From Arthrobacter terrae (GTDB taxonomy: Bacteria; Actinomycetota; Actinomycetes; Actinomycetales; Micrococcaceae): a DNA stretch of 34,676 bases. The notes beneath the pieces are model-generated. The model did no database searches. It was given only the letters and a program-made list of their open reading frames with translations, and was not told the origin of the DNA. The position numbers were made by a program, and so were the translations under genes. Location: positions 1 to 34,676 of the forward strand of contig NZ_JADNYM010000036.1 in NCBI RefSeq assembly GCF_015708085.1, written 5' to 3'. This document shows, in pieces, positions 17,629-24,702 of the stretch (the stretch's first letter is position 1; every line of letters begins with the position of its first letter).

Positions 17629-17637
17629 AGTTTAGCA
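17629..17637 (-). promoter_or_regulatory. Extended -10 promoter of carD
   Basis: The minus strand reads TGC-TAAACT (-10 box at 17634-17629); the predicted start is near 17622, leaving a leader of about 19 nt that contains AGGGAG (17616-17611). No clear -35 box is seen, consistent with an extended -10 promoter. Confidence 0.45.
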
Positions 17638-17727
17638 CGATTCAGGCCCCTCCTAGTGGCGTTTTCGCAGGTCAGCGCCAGCTAATGACCAGTTCCCGGT
17701 GCTAAATGAATGTCCGAAAGGTCTTGA

Positions 17728-17742
17728 CGAAATGACATTTCG
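17728..17742. promoter_or_regulatory. 15-bp palindrome in the carD / lipoprotein divergent region
   Basis: CGAAATG-A-CATTTCG is a perfect palindrome around one central base. It lies about 105 bp from the predicted carD start of transcription and about 130 bp from that of the lipoprotein gene. Likely binding site for a dimeric regulator, but no family can be assigned. Confidence 0.4.
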
Positions 17743-17835
17743 ATGCAGGCGGTCGGGCCCAACATCGACAGCGCGGATCATTCAGCCGCTGCCGGGCCCG
17801 GGATCGTTACCGGCCCGAAGCGTGACCTGCGCCTG

Positions 17836-17864
17836 TTTCCAGATAAGCTGAGGCGGAATACTGT
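17836..17864 (+). promoter_or_regulatory. Promoter of the lipoprotein gene
   Basis: TTTCCA (17836-17841), 17 bp, TACTGT (17859-17864). The predicted start, near 17871, leaves a short leader with GAGGAG at 17876-17881 before the GTG start. Confidence 0.45.
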
Positions 17865-17888
17865 TGGCCTTTCTATGAGGAGTTCTAC

Positions 17889-18494
17889 GTGAGAATCGCT
17901 GCGAGCAAGCGGATAGTCAATCGTGCACAGCGGATCAGCCTGATCGCACTTATCGGCGCAGGTGCGCTCGCGGTCTCCGGCTGCAGCTATATCAACCCGC
18001 AGAGCACCGGTCAGATCTACTCGCCCTCCGATGGGGTACGCACTGATATGGGGAGCCTGCAGCTGCGCAATATCCTGATCGTCTCCAGCGGCGAAAACAA
18101 GCCCGGACGGGTCATCGGCGCTGTGTTCAATACCTCCGATAGCGACATTGAACTGACCATCAGCGGACCTGCGGGTTCGCAGACCGAGGTCGCAGTCAAG
18201 GCGCACGGGGACTATTACCTGACTGAAAAGTCGAATTCGTCTATTCTGAGCTCCGTCGGCGCTGCGCCCGGGGCCATGGAGATGCTGACGCTCGAACAGT
18301 CCGGCAGTACCGGCCCGCAGACGGCACAGCTTAACGTTCCGGTCCTGGATGGGACGCTCGAGGAGTACCAGAAGTACATTCCCACCCCCGGCGCGGAGTC
18401 AACGTCCGACAGTTCGGCCAGCTCCACCAGTTCCTCCAGCTCGACCAGCACGTCCAGCTCCACCAGCAGTGCCACTGCCACGTCCGGCAGCTAA
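17889..18494 (+). CDS. Small surface lipoprotein of unknown function
   Basis: 201 residues. The N-terminus has a basic region, a hydrophobic stretch (ISLIALIGAGALA) and a lipobox ending VSGC at Cys32, so it should be lipidated and held on the outer face of the membrane. The middle part (about 60-160) looks like a compact beta-rich domain (VIGAVFNTSDSDIELTISGPAGSQTEV). The last 30 residues are almost only Ser and Thr, a flexible tail or glycosylation target. The GTG start has GAGGAG at good spacing. It lies between carD and regX3 and is convergent with regX3 with a 13-bp gap. I do not recognise a function; a link to the phosphate system is only positional. Confidence 0.85.
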   Translation: MRIAASKRIVNRAQRISLIALIGAGALAVSGCSYINPQSTGQIYSPSDGVRTDMGSLQLRNILIVSSGENKPGRVIGAVFNTSDSDIELTISGPAGSQTEVAVKAHGDYYLTEKSNSSILSSVGAAPGAMEMLTLEQSGSTGPQTAQLNVPVLDGTLEEYQKYIPTPGAESTSDSSASSTSSSSSTSTSSSTSSATATSGS

Positions 18495-18501
18495 CCGGAC
18501 G
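18481..18501. terminator. Hairpin in the convergent lipoprotein / regX3 gap
   Basis: CGTCCGG (18481-18487) and CCGGACG (18495-18501) form a perfect 7-bp stem with a 7-nt loop that contains the lipoprotein stop codon. There is no U-tract. It is the only terminator-like structure in this 13-bp gap and could act for both genes. Confidence 0.45.
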
Positions 18502-18507
18502 CAACAG

Positions 18508-19188
18508 TCAGGACTCGAACTTGTAGCCCAAACCGCGGACCGTAACCAGGTAGCGGGGCATCGATGAGTCCTGCTCGATCTTGCTGCGCAGCCGTTTCAC
18601 GTGCACATCCAGCGTCTTGGTATCACCAACGTAATCCGAGCCCCAGACCCGGTCGATGAGCTGGCCGCGGGTAAGTACCCGTCCGCAGTTCCGCAGCAGC
18701 ATTTCCAACAGCTCAAACTCCTTCAGCGGCAGCAGCACCGGTTCGCCGTCCACGCTAACCACATGGCGCTCAACGTCCATCCGGACCGGTCCGGCCTGCA
18801 GCGTGGACGTTATGAGTTCCTCCGGTTCCGCCTGCCTCCTGAGCACGGCCCGAATCCTGGCGACCAGTTCCCGGGCGGAATAGGGTTTGGTAACGTAGTC
18901 GTCCGCGCCCAGCTCGAGGCCGACGACCTTATCGATCTCTGAATCCTTGGCGGTCAGCATAATAATCGGAACGCCGGAACGCTGGCGCAGTGCCCTGCAC
19001 ACTTGATTCCCCGAGAGCCCGGGCAGCTGCAGATCAAGCAGCACCAGGTCCGCCCCCGTCCGGTCAAATTCTGTGACGGCGTCAAGGCCGTTGTCCACTA
19101 CCTGGACCTCGAAGCCTTCCTTGCCGAGCAGATACGACAATGGGTCGGAGAAGGATTCTTCGTCTTCAACAATCAAGATTCTGCTCAC
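18508..19188 (-). CDS. regX3: Phosphate-responsive response regulator RegX3 (OmpR/PhoB family)
   Basis: 226 residues. Receiver domain (about 1-120) with the acidic pocket in VEDEESF, phospho-acceptor Asp52 in VLLDLQLPG and switch residues in MLTAKD and [16 protein letters not shown]. The C-terminal winged-helix domain contains [29 protein letters not shown] and the [12 protein letters not shown] recognition region. Pairs with the adjacent SenX3 kinase; regulators of this group bind GTTCACC-type direct repeats to activate phosphate-starvation genes, and such repeats lie between senX3 and phoU. The ATG overlaps the senX3 stop by 4 nt. Confidence 0.93.
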   Translation of the reverse strand: MSRILIVEDEESFSDPLSYLLGKEGFEVQVVDNGLDAVTEFDRTGADLVLLDLQLPGLSGNQVCRALRQRSGVPIIMLTAKDSEIDKVVGLELGADDYVTKPYSARELVARIRAVLRRQAEPEELITSTLQAGPVRMDVERHVVSVDGEPVLLPLKEFELLEMLLRNCGRVLTRGQLIDRVWGSDYVGDTKTLDVHVKRLRSKIEQDSSMPRYLVTVRGLGYKFES

Positions 19189-20438
19189 GCAGTAGCTCCT
19201 TGGTTCTTCTGGACGCGCGCGTCCCCAGTTGTGAAATTGTTTCCGGACTTGGGTTCCGCGGGTTCCAGTGACGCGGCTCCTGGTACCTCGGCTTCCGGCA
19301 CCTCGGCTCCAGGGCCGCCCTCCATCTCCGGCAGGCGGACGGTAAAGGTGGAGCCGCGGCCAGGTTGGGACCAGAGCGTAACTTCGCCGCCGTGGTTGGC
19401 GACGATGTGCTTGACAATGCTCAAGCCAAGGCCGGTACCACCGGTGTGCCGGGACCGCGCGGCATCAGCACGATAGAATCGCTCAAACACGCGGTCCTGA
19501 TCCTCGGCACTGATGCCCTCACCCTGATCAGTCACAGCAATATTAATCAGTCCGTCAGCGGAATTGGTTCCAATCCCGATTCTGGTGTTCTCCGGCGAAT
19601 ACCGCACGGCGTTGTCAATCAGGTTCCTGAACGCAGTCACCAGCAGATGCGGATCTCCGTAGACCGCCCGGTCCGCGTGGCCTCCCACGACGAAACTGAT
19701 GTTTTTGCTCTCGGCTGCCAGCCTGGCACGGTCCACGGCTTCAGCAATCACCGTGTTCAGATCAACAGCCTGCCCCTGCTGCACCACATCAGTGCCCTGC
19801 AGCCGGGACAGCTCGATGATGTCCTGGACCAGCGCTGCCAACCGTGCGGCTTCCGTGTGCGTCCGCCTCGCAAAGCGCCTGACGGCGTCCTCGTCTTCTG
19901 CCGAAGCCTCCAACGCTTCGGCCAGCAGCGAAATGGCACCAACGGGCGTCTTCAACTCATGTGAAACATTGGCCACGAAGTCGTTGCGGACGGCCTCGGT
20001 CCGGGTGATTTCCGTGCGGTCGTCGGCCAGCAGGAGGATATATTCCTCCCCCAACAAAGCCACGCGCACCTGGAGCACAATGGTTCCCTGACCTAAGGGA
20101 CCCCGCGGCAGTTCCAGCGCTGCTTCCGCGATAACGCCGTCGCGCCGCACTCTCGCTGTCAGCTGGAGCAGTTCCTGGTGCACCACGGTATGCCCGCGGA
20201 CCAAGCCGAACGCGAAGGCGCCGGGGCTCGCACGGACAACGCCGTCGGTCCCGTCCACCACTACAAACGCGCGCCCGACGACGGAGAGGACTTCCGCTGC
20301 ACCGTCCGGCAGGTTGGGCTCCTGAACCTCTACCGCTTCCCGGCGCTGGCGCTCGCTGAGATTAAACGAGATCATTCCGAAGACACCCAGCACAAGGCCG
20401 ATGATTCCTCCGATTACGCCGATCAGCATGGGGTCCAC
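19185..20438 (-). CDS. senX3: Sensor histidine kinase SenX3 (phosphate sensing)
   Basis: 417 residues. One clear membrane helix (about 5-25), a PAS-like domain (about 45-135), the dimerisation domain with phospho-acceptor His160 in [14 protein letters not shown], and an ATPase domain with N-box [12 protein letters not shown]1 DQGEGIS and G2 [14 protein letters not shown]. The C-terminal 45 residues are Pro/Glu-rich and unconserved. Phosphorylates RegX3. The lack of a large extracellular loop is typical of SenX3/PhoR kinases that sense phosphate through PhoU and the Pst transporter. The GTG start is 6 nt after TAAGCT. Confidence 0.93.
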   Translation of the reverse strand: MDPMLIGVIGGIIGLVLGVFGMISFNLSERQRREAVEVQEPNLPDGAAEVLSVVGRAFVVVDGTDGVVRASPGAFAFGLVRGHTVVHQELLQLTARVRRDGVIAEAALELPRGPLGQGTIVLQVRVALLGEEYILLLADDRTEITRTEAVRNDFVANVSHELKTPVGAISLLAEALEASAEDEDAVRRFARRTHTEAARLAALVQDIIELSRLQGTDVVQQGQAVDLNTVIAEAVDRARLAAESKNISFVVGGHADRAVYGDPHLLVTAFRNLIDNAVRYSPENTRIGIGTNSADGLINIAVTDQGEGISAEDQDRVFERFYRADAARSRHTGGTGLGLSIVKHIVANHGGEVTLWSQPGRGSTFTVRLPEMEGGPGAEVPEAEVPGAASLEPAEPKSGNNFTTGDARVQKNQGATA

Positions 20439-20450
20439 GCCACTAGCTTA
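20439..20450 (-). promoter_or_regulatory. Leaderless promoter -10 of senX3
   Basis: TAAGCT (20450-20445) followed by 6 nt and the GTG start. The PHO-box array lies about 85-130 bp upstream of this site. Confidence 0.5.
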
Positions 20451-20532
20451 GGCACAGATGCCCCAGCATCTTATCCAGCATCCTCGCCAGAGTGCCGGCG
20501 GAATACCCGGCAGGATGCGGGCGGAAGGCCGC

Positions 20533-20576
20533 GTTCAGCCAACGTTCACCCGCTGGTGCTGAAGTGTTCATCCGGT
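20533..20576 (+). promoter_or_regulatory. PHO-box array (RegX3/PhoP-type 11-bp direct repeats)
   Basis: Four 11-bp units in register: GTTCAGCCAAC (20533), GTTCACCCGCT (20544), a degenerate GGTGCTGAAGT (20555) and GTTCATCCGGT (20566). Streptomyces PhoP and mycobacterial RegX3 bind direct GTTCACC repeats with this 11-bp period. The array lies in the 236-bp gap between divergent senX3 and phoU, with its last unit about 100 bp before the phoU start. It orients toward phoU and probably makes the system autoregulated. Confidence 0.72.
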
Positions 20577-20674
20577 GCTGCAAAGCTGAGCGCACAGGCT
20601 ATGGCAGCAGAACCGTGGCGGCCGCCAGCCGCGCGCGGCACAGCAGCGGCCCTCACCCATTGAAAGGATGCTCA

Positions 20675-21334
20675 GTGCGTAAAGTATTTCAGGCGGAGCT
20701 GCATCAAATCGGCGAGGGGCTGATCGAGATATCCCAACTCGTCACCGAAGGCACTGAAAACGCCATCTGCGCCTTCCAAGGGGCGGATATCGAGTTGGCC
20801 CAGGACGTCATCGCCGCCGATGCCCGAATCGATTTCCTGCAAAATGATCTGGACGAACGTGCCATCGATATTCTGGCCCTGCAGGGGCCGGTGGCCAGCG
20901 ATCTTCGGATGATCGTTGGATCGCTGCGGATGAGCGCGTCACTGGAAAGAATGGGGGATCTGGCGCGGCATATCGCCCAACTTGCTCGTCTGCGCTACCC
21001 GTTAACAGTGATTCCGGCGCAATTGACATTGACCTTTAACGAACTGGCCCGGCTGGATCTGAAAATTGCCCGGCAGGTCGGGGAACTACTGCAAACGCGG
21101 GACATGGCCCTGGTGGCAGAAATCCAAACCGCAAAATCCAGTATCAGCGAACTCCATCGCAGCGTTTTCCATGCCATAGCAGCACCGCAGTGGCAGGAAT
21201 CGCCGGCCACCACCGTCGATGTCGCGTTAGCCAGCAGGTACTTCGAGCGGTTCAGCGACCACGGCGTCTCCGTGTCGCGCAAGGTGGCCTATCTGGTGAC
21301 CGGCCAGTGGCAGCCGGAGGATTTCGTTCTCTGA
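20675..21334 (+). CDS. phoU: Phosphate signalling protein PhoU
   Basis: 219 residues, close to mycobacterial PhoU proteins. An all-helical double bundle with the family's acidic metal-binding motifs (ADARIDFLQNDLDERAIDIL and MSASLERMGDLARHIAQLARLRYP in the first half, ASRYFERFSDHGVSVSRKVAYLVTG in the second). PhoU couples the Pst transporter to the kinase and shuts signalling off when phosphate is plentiful. The GTG at 20675 has AAGGA 8 nt upstream and matches the conserved VFQAELHQIGEGL start; a longer open frame back to 20492 crosses the PHO box and is not credible. Divergent from senX3. Confidence 0.93.
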   Translation: MRKVFQAELHQIGEGLIEISQLVTEGTENAICAFQGADIELAQDVIAADARIDFLQNDLDERAIDILALQGPVASDLRMIVGSLRMSASLERMGDLARHIAQLARLRYPLTVIPAQLTLTFNELARLDLKIARQVGELLQTRDMALVAEIQTAKSSISELHRSVFHAIAAPQWQESPATTVDVALASRYFERFSDHGVSVSRKVAYLVTGQWQPEDFVL

Positions 21335-21377
21335 GCACCTCCGGCTGACCGCGTCCGGCACAAGGACTGCGGAACTG

Positions 21378-22127
21378 CTACTTTTTGCCCTGGTTGGCTA
21401 CTGCCTTGATGGCTTCCGCCGCCGCCGCCGGGTCCAGATACCTGCCGCCCGGGTTGAGCGGCTTGAAGTTTTCGTCAAGTTCGTAGACCAGCGGAATCCC
21501 GGTGGGGATGTTCAGCGCGGCAATGTCCTGGTCCGAGATGCCGTCCAGGTGTTTGACCACGGCGCGCAGGGAATTTCCGTGCGCAGTGACCAGCACCGTC
21601 TTCCCGGCGGCCAGATCCACCGTGATGTCCGATTCCCAGTACGGCAGCATCCGCTCCAGTACGTCCTTAAGGCATTCGGTGCGGGGAATCGAATCTCCCA
21701 GATCCGCGTAACGGGGATCGCCCACCTGGGAAAATTCGCTGTCATCAGGCAGCGGCGGCGGCGGGGTATTAAAGGACCGGCGCCAGATCATGAACTGCTC
21801 CTCACCGTATTCAGCGAGCGTCTGGGCCTTATCCTTGCCTTGCAGCGCCCCATAGTGGCGTTCATTGAGCCGCCAGCTGCGCTTGACGTCGATCCAGCCG
21901 CGGTCCGCCGCGGCCAGCGTCAGATTGGCGGTGTTCACGGCGCGTTTCTGCCGGGACGTGTACACGATGTCCGGGAGCAGGCTGTGCTCCACCAGCAATT
22001 CACCGCCGCGGACGGCTTCCCGGCGCCCCTGATCGTTCAGGTCCACGTCCACCCACCCGGTGAATAGGTTTTTGGCGTTCCATTCGCTATGGCCATGGCG
22101 GAGCAGAATCAGCTTGTAAGAGGTCAT
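21378..22127 (-). CDS. gpmA: 2,3-bisphosphoglycerate-dependent phosphoglycerate mutase
   Basis: 249 residues; interconverts 3- and 2-phosphoglycerate in glycolysis. Phospho-histidine His11 in [10 protein letters not shown], the [17 protein letters not shown] loop and the second histidine in [18 protein letters not shown] are intact. The C-terminus keeps the [14 protein letters not shown] segment. The neighbourhood with senX3-regX3 is the same as in M. tuberculosis (gpm1 beside senX3), here with phoU inserted. The ATG lies 6 nt after TAGGAT with no ribosome site, suggesting a leaderless mRNA. Convergent with phoU; I see no clear terminator in the 43-bp gap. Confidence 0.96.
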   Translation of the reverse strand: MTSYKLILLRHGHSEWNAKNLFTGWVDVDLNDQGRREAVRGGELLVEHSLLPDIVYTSRQKRAVNTANLTLAAADRGWIDVKRSWRLNERHYGALQGKDKAQTLAEYGEEQFMIWRRSFNTPPPPLPDDSEFSQVGDPRYADLGDSIPRTECLKDVLERMLPYWESDITVDLAAGKTVLVTAHGNSLRAVVKHLDGISDQDIAALNIPTGIPLVYELDENFKPLNPGGRYLDPAAAAEAIKAVANQGKK

Positions 22128-22139
22128 GGAAGAATCCTA
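22128..22139 (-). promoter_or_regulatory. Leaderless promoter -10 of gpmA
   Basis: TAGGAT (22139-22134) followed by 6 nt and ATG. Back-to-back with the methyltransferase promoter 25 bp away. Confidence 0.5.
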
Positions 22140-22164
22140 GCCGAGGACGCTCTGCAAGGGCGGT

Positions 22165-22176
22165 TAGGCTAAGTCC
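22165..22176 (+). promoter_or_regulatory. Leaderless promoter -10 of the methyltransferase gene
   Basis: TAGGCT (22165-22170) followed by 6 nt and GTG at 22177. A second GTG follows directly and is an alternative start. Confidence 0.5.
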
Positions 22177-23031
22177 GTGGTGCAACGGGCGGAGCGAATC
22201 AGTCACCGGACCGGCGGTGTGGCGAAACCCGTCGGCAACATCACCCGCGGCACCACCAATGCCAACCGCCTGCGCCGGGTGGACCGCTGGTTGGCCGGCC
22301 CGCAGGCCTGGCGGCTGCGGACTGCCGTGATGGACGACGACGGCGGCACCATGTTCGGCGCGCACGGCCCGTTGGTCGTGGATCTGGGCTACGGGGCAAC
22401 TCCGATCACCGCCGTCGAGCTGCAGCACAGGCTCGCTGCGGTGAATCCTGACGTCCATGTGGCCGGCATCGAGATTGAGCCCGAACGGGTAAGCGCGGCC
22501 AAACCCCTGGAGCACGCAGGGCTTAGCTTCCATCTGGGCGGGTTCGAAATTCCCGTCGCCGGAAAGCCCGTAATGGTGCGCGCCTTCAATGTTCTGCGGC
22601 AGTATGCGGAAGCCGATGTTCCGGCGATCTGGGCCTTGGTCTGTTCACGACTGGCTCCGGAGGGGATCTTTGTGGACGGAACCTGCGACGAGATTGGCCG
22701 GCGCAGCAGCTGGGTCACTTTGGAGCCCACCGGCCCCGTTTCGCTGACCTTGTCCCTGCGGTTCGGCGCATTCATGCTGCCGTCGGACGTGGCCGAGCGC
22801 CTACCCAAGGCGCTGATCCACCACAATGTTCCCGGCCAAAAGATCCATGCATTCCTGCAGGCGTTGGACAATGCCTGGCTCCAAGCCGCTCCCTTAGGCG
22901 CCTTCGGAGCCCGCCAACGCTGGGTGGCCAGTTGTCAGGCCCTGCGGGCTGCTCGGTGGCCGATCCGCGACGGTCCGGCACGCTGGCGGCTGGGCGAGCT
23001 GACGGTGGATTGGGCCGCTGTTTCCCCCTAG
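22177..23031 (+). CDS. Class I SAM-dependent methyltransferase, substrate unknown
   Basis: 284 residues. The Rossmann methyltransferase motif I is VVDLGYGATPITAVEL (about 67-83), followed by an acidic residue after strand 2 (VAGIEIEPERV) and the strand-4 region VMVRAFNVLRQYAEADVPAIW with a post-motif GIFVDGTCDEIGRR. The N-terminus GNITRGTTNANRLRRVDRWL is basic. Such proteins are conserved beside phosphoglycerate mutase in Arthrobacter-type genomes to my recollection, but I cannot name the substrate. It is divergent from gpmA and ends next to a PHO-type direct repeat. Confidence 0.85.
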   Translation: MVQRAERISHRTGGVAKPVGNITRGTTNANRLRRVDRWLAGPQAWRLRTAVMDDDGGTMFGAHGPLVVDLGYGATPITAVELQHRLAAVNPDVHVAGIEIEPERVSAAKPLEHAGLSFHLGGFEIPVAGKPVMVRAFNVLRQYAEADVPAIWALVCSRLAPEGIFVDGTCDEIGRRSSWVTLEPTGPVSLTLSLRFGAFMLPSDVAERLPKALIHHNVPGQKIHAFLQALDNAWLQAAPLGAFGARQRWVASCQALRAARWPIRDGPARWRLGELTVDWAAVSP

Positions 23032-23053
23032 GTTCACCCTCAGTTCACCAGGA
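23032..23053 (+). promoter_or_regulatory. Exact PHO-type direct repeat between convergent genes
   Basis: GTTCACCCTCA (23032) and GTTCACCAGGA (23043): two exact GTTCACC heptamers with 11-bp spacing, the classic PHO-box geometry. It begins just after the methyltransferase stop and overlaps the stop codon of the DUF2516 gene, so no ordinary promoter lies downstream. Function is uncertain: decoy, antisense promoter site or chance. Confidence 0.5.
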
Positions 23054-23392
23054 ACCGGACGGTCCGCGGTTTCGCTTGCCGCCGCGCCGCGCGCCACTGA
23101 CCGCGGGCCGGACATCGGCCAGGTAGACGCCCGCACCGGTGGTTGCGGCGAGTTCGAAGATCAGGAAGAAGCCCACGACCGGCGCCAGGACGAACAGCGC
23201 GCTGACCACGGTGGCTGCGAGGGTGATCCCCACCCAGAAGCCTTTGGTCCGCTTGTCCATCCGCTCAAAGTCGGCCGGCTTGGTGCGCAGGCAGTCGACA
23301 AGGGCCCACAACGAAAGCGCGAGGGCCACCAGCCCGAGCAATTGCAGCAGCAGGCTGGGGACGGTTCCAATAAGAACGTGACTAATAAGCAC
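23045..23392 (-). CDS. DUF2516-family small membrane protein
   Basis: 115 residues. Two to three membrane helices (about 6-32, 51-72 and 76-95) with the family-like segment LWALVDCLRTKPADFERMDKRTKGFWVGI between the first two, and a basic tail (GARRGGKRNRG) in the cytosol. DUF2516 proteins are actinobacterial and have no known function. The GTG at 23392 lies 6 nt after TAGGCT, and that -10 box overlaps the stop codon of the upstream Cys/Met gene, so it is probably transcribed separately from it. Confidence 0.85.
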   Translation of the reverse strand: MLISHVLIGTVPSLLLQLLGLVALALSLWALVDCLRTKPADFERMDKRTKGFWVGITLAATVVSALFVLAPVVGFFLIFELAATTGAGVYLADVRPAVSGARRGGKRNRGPSGSW

Positions 23393-23404
23393 GTGACCAG
23401 CCTA
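23393..23404 (-). promoter_or_regulatory. Leaderless promoter -10 of the DUF2516 gene
   Basis: TAGGCT (23404-23399) followed by 6 nt and GTG. The TAG of the -10 box is also the stop codon of the upstream gene. Confidence 0.5.
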
Positions 23405-24625
23405 GCGGGTTCCGGTAGTAGTTAGAGCCTGCGCCAGATCGTTCCACAGATCATCCGGGTTCTCGATTCCTACGCTGAGCCGCAGTAGGTTCGCGGGCAC
23501 GGTTTCGGGCTCATTGGCGTGCCGGCGCCGGCGCTCGATCAGTGATTCGACGCCGCCCAGGGACGTTGCGGGCGTCCACAGCCGCACAGCGTTGACCACC
23601 GCGTCTGCTGCCGCCGCTCCACCGCGGACTTCGATGGCCAGCACGGAGCCAAAACCGCGCATTTGCACCTTGGCGCGGTGGTGTCCGGGATCGGTCTCCA
23701 GACCGGGGAAGCGCACGGCCTCCACTTGGGGATGCGACTGCAGCCGCCGGGCCAGCGCCGCCGCGGTCGATTGTGATCGTTCCACCCGCAGCGCCAGTGT
23801 GCGCAGGCCGCGCAGCGCGAGCCATGCCTCGAACGGGCCGGCAATGGCACCGTGAATCGAGCGGTGGTGCAGCAGCTGCGCACGCAAGCCTGCATCGGAT
23901 GTGACCAGCGCGCCGAGTACCACGTCGGAATGCCCGGCCAGATACTTCGTCACCGAATGCAGAACGACGTCGCTGCCAAGTTCCAGCGGCTGCTGCACCA
24001 ACGGTGTGGAAAAAGTATTGTCGGTGACGACGACGGCGCCCACGGCTGTTGCTGCAGCGGCGAGCGTGCGCAGGTCGGCGACTTCGAGCATCGGATTGGT
24101 CGGGCTCTCCAGCCAGAGCATGCTGGCCGGCGGAAAACCGTCCTCCGCGCCGCCGTCGTTCTTACCATTCGTTCCGTTAATCGCCGATATCGAGGCCTCG
24201 GTATCGGCGATATCCACCGTGCGCAGGGTAAACAGTCCCCGTTCCTGCAGCTCCGAGGCCATCACCAAGGCTCCCTGATAGGAATGTTTGGGCATCACCA
24301 GCACGCCGCCAACCGGGATGAGCGAGAGCGCCGCGGAGACCGCTGCCAGTCCGGATCCGAAGATCAGGCCGGGTAACGATGCGCCTTCCAATGCGGAGAG
24401 CGCTTCCTCCAGCGGATCCCAGGTGGGGTTGGAATAGCGCCCGTAGGCCCTGTCTCCGTCGACAACCTGCCCCGTCCCGACGTATGTGGAGGACAAGACA
24501 ATCGGCGGGTTCACCGGCGCGTCGTGCCCGCGTTCCGGACGTCCCGCCGCCACAACGACGGTGTCCGGCGCGAGATCTGACGGATGTGTGGATGGTGCAG
24601 GGTTCGATACGGCTTCCTGGCTCAT
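23402..24625 (-). CDS. metB: Cystathionine gamma-synthase-type PLP enzyme (Cys/Met metabolism)
   Basis: 407 residues, PLP fold type I. Typical features are SSTYVGTG, YGRYSNPTWDPLEEALSALEGA, the PLP-ring contact region and the Schiff-base Lys227 in LHSVTKYLAGHSDVVLGAL, and the C-terminal SLGGVESLIERRRRHANEPETVPANLLRLSVGIENPDDLWNDL. It probably makes cystathionine from O-acyl-homoserine and cysteine; gamma-lyase or related activity cannot be excluded from sequence. A short Asn/Gly-rich insert (INGTNGKNDGGAEDG) interrupts the core around residues 146-160. The ATG is 6 nt after TAATCT. Divergent from tmk. Confidence 0.88.
   Translation of the reverse strand: MSQEAVSNPAPSTHPSDLAPDTVVVAAGRPERGHDAPVNPPIVLSSTYVGTGQVVDGDRAYGRYSNPTWDPLEEALSALEGASLPGLIFGSGLAAVSAALSLIPVGGVLVMPKHSYQGALVMASELQERGLFTLRTVDIADTEASISAINGTNGKNDGGAEDGFPPASMLWLESPTNPMLEVADLRTLAAAATAVGAVVVTDNTFSTPLVQQPLELGSDVVLHSVTKYLAGHSDVVLGALVTSDAGLRAQLLHHRSIHGAIAGPFEAWLALRGLRTLALRVERSQSTAAALARRLQSHPQVEAVRFPGLETDPGHHRAKVQMRGFGSVLAIEVRGGAAAADAVVNAVRLWTPATSLGGVESLIERRRRHANEPETVPANLLRLSVGIENPDDLWNDLAQALTTTGTR
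24182..24209. repeat. 28-bp near-perfect palindrome inside metB
   Basis: The two 14-nt halves (24182-24195 and 24196-24209) are complementary except for one symmetrical pair that becomes a G-U wobble in RNA. It encodes IADTEASISA at the edge of the unusual insert of the enzyme. It could fold into a strong hairpin in the mRNA. Confidence 0.7.
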
Positions 24626-24637
24626 AGCTCCAGATTA
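24626..24637 (-). promoter_or_regulatory. Leaderless promoter -10 of metB
   Basis: TAATCT (24637-24632) followed by 6 nt (GGAGCT) and ATG. The spacer itself resembles a ribosome site but is too close to the start. Confidence 0.45.
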
Positions 24638-24690
24638 GTGCGCGCGTTAGTGCATCGGGGATTTCACCGGGGCCTGTCAGCGATAGTCGG

Positions 24691-24702
24691 TAGGCTACTG
24701 GT
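24691..24702 (+). promoter_or_regulatory. Leaderless promoter -10 of tmk-holB
   Basis: TAGGCT (24691-24696) followed by 6 nt and GTG at 24703, the same hexamer and spacing as for the methyltransferase and DUF2516 genes. Confidence 0.5.

Noticed and set aside
20492-20674. 61-residue N-terminal extension of PhoU
   Set aside because: It would run through the PHO-box array and promoter; the family start is the GTG at 20675.
21335-21377. Terminator between convergent phoU and gpmA
   Set aside because: I searched for an inverted repeat and found only a short TCCGGC direct repeat; no credible hairpin.
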